Of a stretch of 55,720 nt of DNA, positions 12,061-24,900 are shown one piece after another. The DNA comes from Saccoglossus kowalevskii (Eukaryota > Hemichordata > Enteropneusta > Harrimaniidae), in contig NW_003107899.1 of NCBI RefSeq assembly GCF_000003605.2, positions 1-55,720 of the forward strand, read 5' to 3'. Made by a program: the position numbers and the translations under genes. Within the stretch, counting starts at the first letter, position 1, and each line of letters begins with the position of its first letter. Below the pieces are notes generated by a model that was not told the origin of the DNA, searched no databases, and was given only the letters and a program-made list of their open reading frames with translations.

Positions 12061-15000
12061 CGGCAAATCGCATGTAATGCTTTGGTTAGACGGCAAAGCA
12101 CATGTAATGCTTTGGTTAAGACGGCAAAGAACATATAATGCTTTGGTAGGACGGCAAATCACATGTAATGCTTTGGTTAGGAAGGCAAAGCCCAAGAAAT
12201 GCTTTGGTTAAGACGGCAAAGCACATGTAATGCTTTGGTTAGGACGGCAAAGCACAGGTAATGCTTTCGTTAGGACGGCAAAGCACATGTAATGCCTCGG
12301 TTAGGACGACAACACACATGGAATACTTTGGTTAGGACGGCAATGCACTTGTAATGCTTTGGTTAGGACGGCAAACACATGTAATGCTTTGGTTGGGACG
12401 ACAAAGCACATGGAATGCTTTGGTTAGGACGGCAATGCACAAGTAATGCTTTGGTTAGGACGGCAAAACATATGGAATGCTTTGGTTAGGACGGCAAAGC
12501 ACATGTAATGCTTTTGGTTAGGACGGCAAAGCACATGTAATGCTTTGGTTAGGACGGCAAAGCACATGTAATGCTTTGGTTATGACGGCAAAGCACATGT
12601 AATGCTTTGGTTATGACGGCAAAGCACATGTAATGCTTTGGTTAGGACGGCAAAGCACATGTAATGCTTTGGTTATGACGGCAAAGCACATGTAATGTTT
12701 TGGTTATGACGGCAAAGCACATGTAATGCTTTGGTTAGGACGACGAAGCACATGACATGCTTTGGTTAGGACGGCAATGCATATGTAATGCCTTGGTAAG
12801 GACGGCAAAGTACATGGAATGCTTTGGTTAGAACGGCAATGCACATGTAATGATTTGGTTACGAGAGGAAAGCACATGTAATGCTGTGGTGTGGACGGCA
12901 TAGCACATGGAATGCTTTGGTTAGAACGGCAAAGCACATGGAATGCTTTGGTTAGGACGGCAAAGTACATGTAATGCTTTGGTTAGGACGGCAAAGCACA
13001 TGTAATACTTTGGTTAGGACGGCAAAGCACATGTAATGCTTTGGTTAGGAACGGCAAAGCACATGTAATGCTTTGGTTATGACGGCAAAGCACATGTAAT
13101 GCTTTGGTTAGGACGACAAAACACATGGAATGCTTTGGTTAGGACGGCAATGCACTTGTAATGCTTTGGTTAGGACGGCAAAGCACATGTAATGCCTTGG
13201 TTGGGACGACAAAGCACATGGAATGCTTTGGTTAGGACGGCAATGCACAAGTAATGCTTTGGTTAGGACGGCAAAACATATGGAATGCTTTGGTTAGGAC
13301 GGCAAAGCCCATGTAATGCTTTGGTTAGGACGGCAAAGCACATGTAATGCTTTGGTTAGGACGGCAAAGCACATGTAATGCTTTGGTTATGACGGCAAAG
13401 CACATGTAATGCTTTGGTTAGGACGACGAAGTACATGAAATGCTTTGGTTAGGACGGCAATGCAAATGTAATGCTATGGTAAGGACGGCAATGCACATGT
13501 AATGCTATGGTAAGGACGGCAAAGCACATGGAATGCATTGGTTAGAACGGCAATGCACATGTAATGCTTAGGTTAGGACGGCAAAGCACATGTAATGCTT
13601 TGGTTATGACGGCAAAGCACATGTAATGCCTTGGTTATGATGGCAAAGCACATGTAATGCTTTGGTTAGAACGACGAAGCACATGAAATGCTTTGGTTAG
13701 GACGGCAATGCACATGTAATGCCTTGGTAAGGATGGCAAAGTACATGGAATGCTTTGGTTAGAACGGCAATGCACATGTAATGATTTGGTTACGACGGCA
13801 AAGCACATGTAATGCTGTGGGGTGGACGGCATAGCACATGGAATGCTTTGGTTAGGACGGCAAAGCACATAGAATGCTTTGGTTAGGACGGCAAAGCGCA
13901 TGGAATGCTTAGGTTAGGACGGCAAAGCACATGGAATGCTTTGGTTACGACGGCAAAGAACATATAATGCTTTGGTTAGGACGGCAAATCGCATGTAATG
14001 CTTTGGTTAGGAAGGCAAAGCCCATGTAATGCTTTGGTTAAGACGGCAAAGCACATGTAATGCTTTGGTTAGGACGGCAAAGCACATGTAATGCTTTGGT
14101 TAGGACGGCAAAGCACAGGTAATGCTTTGGTTAGGACGGCAAAGCACATGTAATGCCTCGGTTAGGACGACAACACACATGGAATACTTTAGTTAGGACG
14201 GCAATGCACTTGTAATGCTTTGGTTAGGACGGCAAACACATGTAATGCTTTGGTTGGGACGACAAAGCACATGGAATGCTTTGGTTAGGACGGCAATGCA
14301 CAAGTAATGCTTTGGTTAGGACGGCAAAACATATGGAATGCTTTGGTTAGGACGGCAAAGCACATGTAATGCTTTTGGTTAGGACGGCAAAGCACATGTA
14401 ATGCTTTGGTTAGGACGGCAAAGCACATGTAATGCTTTGGTTATGACGGCAAAGCACATGTAATGCTTTGGTTATGACGGCAAAGCACATGTAATGCTTT
14501 GGTTAGGACGGCAAAGCACATGTAATGCTTTGGTTATGACGGCAAAGCACATGTAATGTTTTGGTTATGACGGCAAAGCACATGTAATGCTTTGGTTAGG
14601 ACGACGAAGCACATGACATGCTTTGGTTAGGACGGCAATGCATATGTAATGCCTTGGTAAGGACGGCAAAGTACATGGAATGCTTTGGTTAGAACGGCAA
14701 TGCATATGTAATGATTTGGTTACGAGAGCAAAGCACATGTAATGCTGTGGTGTGGACGGCATAGCACATGGAATGCTTTGGTTAGAACGGCAAAGCACAT
14801 GGAATGCTTTGGTTAGGACGGCAAAGTACATGTAATGCTTTGGTTAGGACGGCAAAGCACATGTAATACTTTGGTTAGGACGGCAAAGCACATGTAATGC
14901 TTTGGTTAGGAACGGCAAAGCACATGTAATGCTTTGGTTATGACGGCAAAGCACATGTAATGCTTTGGTTAGGACGACAAAACACATGGAATGCTTTGGT

Positions 15001-17880
15001 TAGGACGGCAATGCACTTGTAATGCTTTGGTTAGGACGGCAAAGCACATGTAATGCTTTGGTTGGGACGACAAAGCACATGGATTGCTTTGGTTAGGACG
15101 GCAATGCACAAGTAATGCTTTGGTTAGGACGGCAAAACATATGGAATGCTTTGGTTAGGACGGCAAAGCACATGTAATGCTTTGGTTAGGACGGCAAAGC
15201 ACATGTAATGCTTTGGTTATGACGGCAAAGCACATGTAATGCTTTGGTTATGACGGCAAAGCACATGTAATGCTTTGGTTAGGACGACGAAGCACATGAA
15301 ATGCTTTGGTTAGGACGGCAATGCACATGTAATGCTATGGTTAGGACGGCAATGCACATGTAATGCTATGGTAAGGACGGCAAAGCACATGGAATGCATT
15401 GGTTAGAACGGCAATGCACATGTAATGCTTTGGTTAGGACGGCAAAGCACATGTAATGCTTTGGTTATGACGGCAAAGCACATGTAATGCCTTGGTTATG
15501 ATGGCAAAGCACATGTAATGCTTTGGTTAGAACGACGAAGCACATGAAATGCTTTGGTTAGGACGGCAATGCACATGTAATGCCTTGGTAAGGACGGCAA
15601 AGTACATGGAATGCTTTGGTTAGAACGGCAATGCACATGTAATGATTTGGTTACGACGGCAAAGCACATGTAATGCTGTGGGGTGGACGGCATAGCACAT
15701 GGAATGCTTTGGTTAGGACGGCAAAGCACATAGAATGCTTTGGTTAGGACGGCAAAGCGCATGGAATGCTTAGGTTAGGACGGCAAAGCACATGGAATGC
15801 TTTGGTTACGACGGCAAAGAACATATAATGCTTTGGTTAGGACGGCAAATCACATGTAATGCTTTGGTTAGGAAGACAAAGCCCATGTAATGCTTTGGTT
15901 AAGACGGCAAAGCACATGTAATGCTTTGGTTAGGACGGCAAAGCACATGTAATGCTTTGGTTAGGACGGCAAAGCACAGGTAATGCTTTGGTTAGGACGG
16001 CAAAGCACATGTAATGCTTTGTTTAGGACGACAAAACACATGGAATACTTTGGTTAGGACGGCAATGCACTTGTAATGCTTTGGTTAGGACGGCAAACAC
16101 ATGTAATGCTTTGGTTGGGACGACAAAGCACATGGAATGCTTTGGTTAGGACGGCAATGCACAAGTAATGCTTTGGTTAGGACGGCAAAACATATGGAAT
16201 GCTTTGGTTAGGACGGCAAAGCACATGTAATGCTTTGGTTAGGACGGCAAAGCACATGTAATGATTTGGTTAGGACGTCAAAGCACATGTAATGCTTTGG
16301 TTATGACGGCAAAGCCCATGTAATGCTTTGGTTAGGAAGGCAAAGCACATGTAATGCTTTGGTTATGACGGCAAAGCACATGTAATGTTTTGGTTATGAC
16401 GGCAAAGCACATGTAATGCTTTGGTTAGGACGACGAAGCACATGACATGCTTTGGTTAGGACGGCAATGCATATGTAATGCCTTGGTAAGGACGGCAAAG
16501 TACATGGAATGCTTTGGTTAGAACGGCAATGCACATGTAATGATTTGGTTACGAGAGCAAAGCACATGTAATGCTGTGGTGTGGACGGCATAGCACATGG
16601 AATGCTTTGGTTAGGACGGCAAATCACATGGAATGCTTTGGTTAGAACGGCAAAGCACATGGAATCCTTTGGTTAGGACGGCAAAGCACATGGAATGCTT
16701 TGGTTAGGACGGCAAAGAACATGTAATGCTTTGGTTAGGACGGCAAAGCACATGTAATGCTTTGGTTAGGAAGGCAAAGCCCATGTAATGCTTTGGTTAT
16801 GACGACAAAACACATGGAATGCTTTGGTTAGGACGGCAATGCACTTGTAATGCTTTGGTTAGGACGGCAAAGCACATGTAATGCTTTGGTTGGGACGACA
16901 AAGCACATGGAATGCTTTGGTTAGGACGGCAATGCACAAGTAATGCTTTGGTTAGGACGGCAAAACATATGGAATGCTTTGGTTAGGACGGCAAAGCACA
17001 CGTAATGCTTTGGTTAGGACGGCAAAGCACATGTAAAGCTTTGGTTAGGACGGCAAAGCACATGTAATGCTTTGGTTAGGACGACGAAGCACATGAAATG
17101 CTTTGGTTAGGACGGCAATGCACATGTAATGCTATGGTTAGGACGGCAATGCACATGTGATGCTATGGTAAAGGACGGCAAAGCACATGGAATGCTTTGG
17201 TTAGGACGGCAATGCACTTGTAATGCTTTGGTTAGGACGGCAAAGCACATGTAATGCTTTGGTTGGGACGACAAAGCACATGGAATGCTTTGGTTAGGAC
17301 GGCAATGCACAAGTAATGCTTTGGTTAGGACGGCAAAACATATGGAATGCTTTGGTTAAGACGGCAAAGCACATGTAATGCTTTGGTTAGGACGGCAAAG
17401 CACATGTAATGCTTTGGTTAGAACGGCAAAGCACATGTAATGCTATGGTTAGGACGGCAAAGCACATGTAATGCTTTGGTTAGGACGGCAAAGCACATGT
17501 AATGCTATGGTTAGGACGGCAAAGCACATGTAATGCTTTGGTTAGGACGGCAAAGCACATGTAATGCTTTGGTTAGGACGGCAAAGCACATGTAATGCTT
17601 TGGTTATGACGGCAAAGCACATGTAATGCTTTGGTTAGGACGACGAAGCACATGAAATGCTGTGGTTAGGACGGCAATGCACATGTAATGCTATGGTAAG
17701 GACGGCAAAGCACATGGAATGCATTGGTTAGAACGGCAATGCACATGTAATGCTTTGGTTAGGACGGCAAAGCACATGTAATGCTTTGGTTATGACGGCA
17801 AATCACATGTAATGCTTTGGTTAGAACGGCAAAGCACATGTAATGCTTTGCTTATGACGGCAAAGCATATGTAATGCTTT
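12060..17880. repeat. Type B higher-order block with 1,861-bp period
   Basis: Type B markers appear in fixed order: GCACTTGTAATGC, GGTTGGGACGAC, GCACAAGTAATGC, AAACATATGGAATGC, GGTAAGGACGG, and GTGTGG or GGGGTGG followed by GGCATAGCAC. GCACAAG lies at 12,437, 13,245, 14,298, 15,106 and 16,159, giving alternating gaps of 808 and 1,053 bp, which sum to 1,861. Other landmarks step by 931, 930 and 931 bp. The unit is thus a pair of diverged 30-monomer halves. Fixed one-base changes help define it: an extra A in TTAGGAACGG, an extra T in TGCTTTTGG, and GGCAAACACATG lacking two bases. A third copy is shortened after 16,159, where the next gaps are 775 and 373 bp. Confidence 0.85.
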
Positions 17881-20130
17881 GGTTATGATGGCAAAGCACA
17901 TGTAATGCTTTGGTTAGGACGACGAAGCACGTGAAATGCTATGGTTAGGACGACAATACACATGTATCGCTTTGGTTAGGACGGCAAAGCACATGTAATG
18001 CTTTGGGTAGGACGGCAAAGCACATGTAATGCTTTGGTTAGGACGGCAAAGCACATGTGATACTTTGGTTAGGACGGCGAAGCACATGTAATGCTTTGGT
18101 TAGGACGGCAAAGCACATGTAATGATTTGGTTATGACTGCAAAGCACATGTAATACATTGGTTAGGACGACAAAACACATGGAATGCTTTGGTTAGGACG
18201 GTAATACACATGTAATGCTTTGGTTAGGACGGTAAAGCACATGTAATGCTTTGGTTATGACGGCAAAGCTCATGTAATGCTTTGGTTAGGACGACACAGC
18301 ACATGTAATGTTGTGGTTAAGACGGCAAAGCACATGTAATGCTTTGGTTAGAACGGCAAAGCACATGAAATGTTTTGGTTAGGACGGCAAAGCACATGTA
18401 ATGCTTTGGTTTGGAAGGCAAAGCACATGGAATGCTTTGGTTAGGACGGCAAAGCACATTACATGCTTTGGTTAGGACGGCAAAGAACATGTAATGCTTT
18501 GGTTAGGACGGCAACGCACATGGAATGTTTTGCTTAGGACGGCAAAGCACATGTAATGCTTTGGTTAGAACGGCAAAGCACATGAAATGTTTTGGTTAGG
18601 ACGGCAAAGGACATGTAATGCTTTGGTTAGGACGGCAAAGCACATGTATGTAATGCTTTGGTTATGACGGCAAAGCACATGTAATGCTTTGGTTATGACG
18701 GCAAGGCACATGTAATGCTTTGGTTAGGACGACGAAGCACGTGAAATGGTATGGTTAGGACGGCAAAGCACATGTAATGTTTTGGTAAGGACGGCAAAGC
18801 ACATGGAATGCTTTGGTTAGGACGGCAAAGCACATGGAATGCTTTGGTTAGGACGGCAAAGAACATGTAATGCTTTAGTTAGGACGGCAAAGCACATGGA
18901 ATGCTCTTGTTAGGACGGCAAAGAACATGTAATGCTTTGGTTAGGACGGCAAAGCACATGGAATGCTTTGGTTAGGACGGCAAAGCACATGGAATGCTTT
19001 GGTTAGGACGGCAAAGAACATGTAATGCTTTGGTTAGGACGGCAAAGCACAAGGAATGCTTTGGTTAGGACGGCAAAGCACATGTAATGCTTTGGTTAGG
19101 ACGGCAAAGCACATGTAATGCTTTGGTTAGGACGGCAAAGCACATGTAATGCTTTGGTTAGGACGGCAAAGCACATATGCTTTGGTTAGGACGACAAAAC
19201 ACATGGAATGCTTTGGTTAGGACGGTAATACACATGTAATGCTTTGGTTAGGACGGCAAAGCACATGTAATGCTTTGGTTATGACGGCAAAGCTCATGTA
19301 ATGCTTTTGTTAGTACGACACAGCACATGTAATGTTGTGGTTAGGACGGCAAAGCACATGTAATGCTTTGGTTAGAACGGCAAAGCACATGTAATGCTTT
19401 GGTTTGGATGGCAAAGCACATGGAATGCTTTGGTTAGGACGGCAAAGCACATTAAATGCTTTGGTTAGGACGGCAAAGAACATGTAATGCTTTGGTTAGG
19501 ACGGCAACGCACATGGAATGTTTTGCTTAGGACGGCAAAGCACATGTAATGCTTTGGTTAGAACGGCAAAGCACATGAAATGTTTTGATTAGGACAGCAA
19601 AGCACATGTAATGCTTTGGTTAGGACGGCAAAGCACATGTAATGCTTTGGTTAGGACGGCAATGCACATGTAATGTTTTGGTTAGGACGGCAAAGCACAT
19701 GTAATGATTTTGTTTTGACTTCAAAGCACATTTAATGCATTGGTTAGGACGACAAAACACATGGAATGCTTTGGTTAGGACGGCAATACACATGTAATGC
19801 TTTGGTTAGGACGGCAAAGCACATGTAATGCTTTGGTTATGACGGCAAAGCACATGTAATGCTTTGGTTAGAACGACACAGCACATGTAATGCTGTGGTT
19901 ATGATGGTAAAGCACATGTAATGCTTTGGTTAGGACGTCAAAGCACATGGAATGCTTTGGTTAGGACGGCAAAGCACATGGAATGCTTTGGTTAGGACGG
20001 CAAAGCACATGGGATGCTTTGGTTAGGACGGCAAAGAACATGTAATGCTTTGGTGAGGACGGCAACGCACGTGGAATGCTTTGGTTAGGACGGCAAAGCA
20101 CATGTAATGCTTTGGTTAGAACGGCAAAGC
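17880..20130. repeat. Type A higher-order block
   Basis: Type A signatures return: GAAGCACGTGAAATGC near 17,926 and 18,740, GTGATACTTTGG, ACGACACAGCAC with TGTTGTGG near 18,293, CATTACATGC, AACGCACATGG and GATTTTGTTTTGAC at 19,706. A unit near 18,646 has a four-base insertion giving CATGTATGTAATGC. Around 18,800-19,180 the units are close to consensus and include one 28-bp short monomer near 19,173. Confidence 0.75.
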
Positions 20131-20560
20131 ACATGTAATGCTTTAGTTAGGACGACGAAGCACATGAAATGCTTTGGTTAGGACGGCAATGCACATGTAA
20201 TGCCTTGGTAAGGACGACAATGCACATGGAATGCTTTGGTTAGAACGGCAATGCACATGTAATGCTTTGGTTACGACGGCAAAGCACATGTAATGCTGTG
20301 GTTTGGACGGCAAAGCACATGGAATGCTTTGGTTAGGACGGCAAAGCATATGGAGTGCTTTGGTTCGGACGGCAAAAGCACATGGAATGCATTGGTTAGG
20401 ACGGCAAAGCACATGGAATGCTTTGGTTAGGACGGCAAAGAACATGTAATGCTTTGGTTAGGACGGCAAAGCACATGGAATGCTTTGGTTAGGACGGCAA
20501 AGCCCATGTAATGCTTTGGTTAAGACGGCAAAGCACATGTAATGCTTTGGTTAGGACGGC
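20130..20560. repeat. Short type B-like insert in type A context
   Basis: About 14 units carry B-like variants (GGTAAGGACGAC, GGTTTGGACGG, GCATATGGAGTGC, GGCAAAAGCACATGG). They replace the type A order on both sides. Very similar strings occur near 25,920-26,240 and 40,330-40,540, so this is a mobile or shared sub-block and not a local mutation cluster. How it moved (gene conversion, unequal exchange or assembly) cannot be told from the sequence. Confidence 0.65.
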
Positions 20561-21320
20561 AAAGCACATGTATTGCTTTGGTTAGGACGGCAAAGCACAT
20601 GTAATGCTTTGGGTAGGATGGCAAAGCACATGTAATGCTTTGATTAGGACGGCAAAGCACATGTAATACTTTGGTTAGGACGGCAAAGCACATGTAATGC
20701 TTTGGTTAGGACGGCAAAGCTCATGTAATGTTTTGGTTAGGACGGCAAAGCACATGGAATGCTTTGGTTAGGACGGCAAAGCACTTGGAATGCTTTGGTT
20801 AGGACGGCAAAGCACATGGAATGCTTTGGTTAGGACGGCAAAGAACATGTAATGCTTTGGATAGGACGGCAACGCACGTGGAATGCTTTGGTTAGGACGG
20901 CAAAGCACATGTAATGCTTTGGTTAGAACGGCAAAGCACATGAAATGTTTTGGTTAGGACGGCAAAGCACATGTAATGCTTTGGTTAGGATGGCAATGCA
21001 CATGTAATGCTTTGGTTATGACGGCAAAGCACATGTAATGCTTTGGTTATGACGGCAAAGCACATGTAATGCTTTGGTTATGACGGCAAAGCACATGTAA
21101 TGCTTTGGTTAGGACGACGAAGCACGTGAAATGCTATGGTTAGGAAAGCAATGCACATGTATTGCTTTGGTTAGGACGGCAAAGCACATGTAATGCTTTG
21201 GGTAGGATGGCAAAGCACATGTAATGCTTTGATTAGGACGGCAAAGCACATGTAATACTTTGGTTAGGACGGCAAAGCACATGTAATGTTTTGGTTAGGA
21301 CGACAAAACACATGGAATGC
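20560..21320. repeat. Type A sub-block
   Basis: Markers are GCACTTGGAATGC, GGATAGGACGGCAACGCACGTGG, GAAGCACGTGAAATGCTATGG, TGTATTGC and GGGTAGGATGG. The order matches the blocks at about 33,600-34,000 and 34,970-35,140. It lies between two B-like segments. Confidence 0.65.
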
Positions 21321-21649
21321 TTTGGTTAGGACGGTAATACACATGTAATGCTTTGGTTAGGACGACGAAGCACATGAAATGCTTTGGTTAGGACGGCAAT
21401 GCACATGTAATGCCTTGGTAAGGACGGCAAAGCACATGGAATGCTTTGGTTAGAAAAGCAATGCACATGTAATGCTTTGGTTACGACGGCAAAAGCACAT
21501 GTAATGCTGTGGTTTGGACGGCAAAGCACATGGAATGCTTTGGTTAGGACGGCAAAGCATATGGAATGCTTTGGTTAGGACGGCAAAGCACATGGAATGC
21601 ATTGGTTAGAACGGCAAAGCACATGGAATGCTTTTGGTTAAGACGGCAA

Positions 21650-21920
21650 ATAACATGTAATGCTTTGGTTAGAACGGCAAAGCACATGTAATGCTTTGGT
21701 TATGACGGCAATGCCCATGTAATGCTTTGGTTAGACGACGAAGCACATGAAATGCTTGGTAGGACGGCAATGCACATGTAATACCTGGTAAGGACGGCAA
21801 AGCACATGGAATGCTTTGGTTAGAACGGCAATGAACATGTAATGCTTTGGTTACGACGGCAAAGCACATGTAATGCTGTGGTTTGGACGGCAAAGCACAT
21901 GGAATGCTTTGTTTATGACG
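21650..21920. repeat. Indel-rich patch in type B block
   Basis: Several one- or two-base indels fall within nine units: TGCTTTTGG, GGTTAGACGACG, TGCTTGGTAGG and ATACCTGGTAAGG. Flanking units keep a regular 31-bp step. The changes are mostly losses or gains in short homopolymers (GG, TTT), which suits sequencing or consensus error as well as real decay. Confidence 0.6.
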
Positions 21921-24900
21921 GCAAAGCACATGTAATGCTTTGGTTATGACGGCAAATCACATGTAATGCTTTGGTTAGGACGATAAAGCGCATGGAATGC
22001 TTTGGTTAGGACGGCAATGTACATGTCATGCTTTGGTTAGTACGGTAAAGCACATGTAATGCTTTGGTTAGGACGGCAAAGCACATGTAATGCTTTGGTT
22101 AGGACGGCAAAGTACATGTAATGCTTTGGTTAGGACGGCAAAGCACATGCAATACTTTGGTTAGGACGGCAAAGCACATGTAATGCTTTGGTTAGGAACG
22201 GCAAAGCACATGTAATGCTTTGGTTATGACGGCAACGCACATGTAATGCTTTGGTTAGGACGACAAAACACATGGAATGCTTTGGTTAGGACGGCAATGC
22301 ACTTGTAATGCTTTGGTTAGGAAGGCAAAGCACATGTAATGCTTTGGTTGGGACGACAAAGCACATGGAATGCTTTGGTTAGGACGGCAATGCACAAGTA
22401 ATGCTTTGGTTAGGACGGCAAAACATATGGAATGCTTTGGTTAGGACGGCAAAGCACATGTAATGCTTTGGTTAGGACGGCAAAGCACATGTAATGCTTT
22501 GGTTATGACGGCAAAGCACATGTAATGCTTTGGTTATGACGGCAAAGCACATGTAATGCTTTGGTTAGGACGACGAAGCACATGAAATGCTTTGGTCAGG
22601 ACGGCAATGCACATGTAATGCTATGGTAAGGACGGCAATGCACATGTAATGCTATGGTAAGGACGGCAAAGCACATGGAATGCATTGGTTATGACGGCAA
22701 AGCACATGTAATGCTTTGGTTATGACGGCAAAGCACATGTAATGCCTTGGTTATGATGGTAAAGCACATGTAATGCTTTGGTTAGAACGACGAAGCACAT
22801 GAAATGCTTTGGTTAGGACGGCAATGCACATGTAATGCCTTGGTAAGGACGGCAAAGTACATGGAATGCTTTGGTTAGAACGGCAATGCACATGTAATGA
22901 TTTGGTTACGACGGCAAAGCACATGTAATGCTGTGGGGTGGACGGCATAGCACATGGAATGCTTTGGTTAGGACGGCAAAGCACATAGAATGCTTTGGTT
23001 AGGACGGCAAAGCGCATGGAATGCTTAGGTTAGGACGGCAAAGCACATGGAATGCTTTGGTTACGACGGCAAAGAACATATAATGCTTTGGTTAGGACGG
23101 CAAATCACATGTAATGCTTTGGTTAGGAAGACAAAGCCCATGTAATGCTTTGGTTAAGACGGCAATGCACATGTAATGCTTTGGTTAGGACGGCAAAGCA
23201 CATGTAATGCTTTGGTTAGGACGGCAAAGCACAGGTAATGCTTTGGTTAGGACGGCAAAGCACATGTAATGCTTTGGTTAGGACGACAAAACACATGGAA
23301 TACTTTGGTTAGGACGGCAATGCACTTGTAATGCTTTGGTTAGGACGGCAAACACATGTAATGCTTTGGTTGGGACGACAAAGCACATGGAATGCTTTGG
23401 TTAGGACGGCAATGCACAAGTAATGCTTTGGTTAGGACGGCAAAACATATGGAATGCATTGGTTAGGACGGCAAAGCACATGTAATGCTTTGGTTAGGAC
23501 GGCAAAGCACATGTACTGCTTTGGTTAGGACGGCAAAGCACATGTAATGCTTTGGTTATGACGGCAAAGCACATGTAATGCTTTGGTTAGGACGACGAAG
23601 CACATGAAATGCTTTGGTTAGGACGGCAATGCACATGTAATGCTATGGTAAGGACGGCAAAGCACATGGAATGCATTGGTTAGAACGGCAATGCACATGT
23701 AATGCTTTGGTTAGGACGGCAAAGCACATGTAATGCTTTGGTTATGACGGCAAAGCACATGTAATGCCTTGGTTATGATGGCAAAGCACATGTAATGCTT
23801 TGGTTAGAACGACGAAGCACATGAAATGCTTTGGTTAGGACGGCAATGCACATGTAATGCCTTGGTAAGGACGGCAAAGTACATGGAATGCTTTGGTTTG
23901 AACGGCAATGCACATGTAATGATTTGGTTACGACGGCAAAGCACATGTAATGCTGTGGGGTGGACGGCATAGCACATGGAATGCTTTGGTTAGGACGGCA
24001 AAGCACATAGAATGCTTTGGTTAGGACGGCAAATCGCATGTAATGCTTAGGTTAGGACGGCAAAGCACATCGAATGCTTTGGTTACGACGGCAAAGAACA
24101 TATAATGCTTTGGTTAGGACGGCAAATCACATGTAATGCTTTGGTTAGGAAGGCAAAGCCCAAGAAATGCTTTGGTTAAGACGGCAAAGCACATGTAATG
24201 CTTTGGTTAGGACGGCAAAGCACAGGTAATGCTTTCGTTAGGACGGCAAAGCACATGTAATGCCTCGGTTAGGACGACAACACACATGGAATACTTTGGT
24301 TAGGACGGCAATGCACTTGTAATGCTTTGGTTAGGACGGCAAACACATGTAATGCTTTGGTTGGGACGACAAAGCACATGGAATGCTTTGGTTAGGACGG
24401 CAATGCACAAGTAATGCTTTGGTTAGGACGGCAAAACATATGGAATGCTTTGGTTAGGACGGCAAAGCACATGTAATGCTTTTGGTTAGGACGGCAAAGC
24501 ACATGTAATGCTTTGGTTAGGGCGGCGAAGCCCATGGAATGCTTTGGTTAGGACGGCAAAGCACATGTAATGCTTTGGGTAGGACGGCAAAGCACATGTA
24601 ATGCTTTGGTTAGGACGGCAAAGCACATGTAATGGTGTAGTTAGGACGGCAAAGCACAAGTAATGCTTTGGTTAGAACGACAAAGCACATGTAATGCTTT
24701 GGTTAGGACGACGAAGCACATGGAATGCTTTGGTTAGGACGGCAAAGCACATGTAATGCTTTGGTTAGGAAGGCAAAGCACATGTAATGCTTTGGTTAGG
24801 ACGGCAAAGCACATGTAATGCTTTGGTTAGGACGACAAAGCTCATGGAATGCTTTGGTTAGGACGGCAATGCACATGTAATGCTTTGGTTAGGACGGCAA

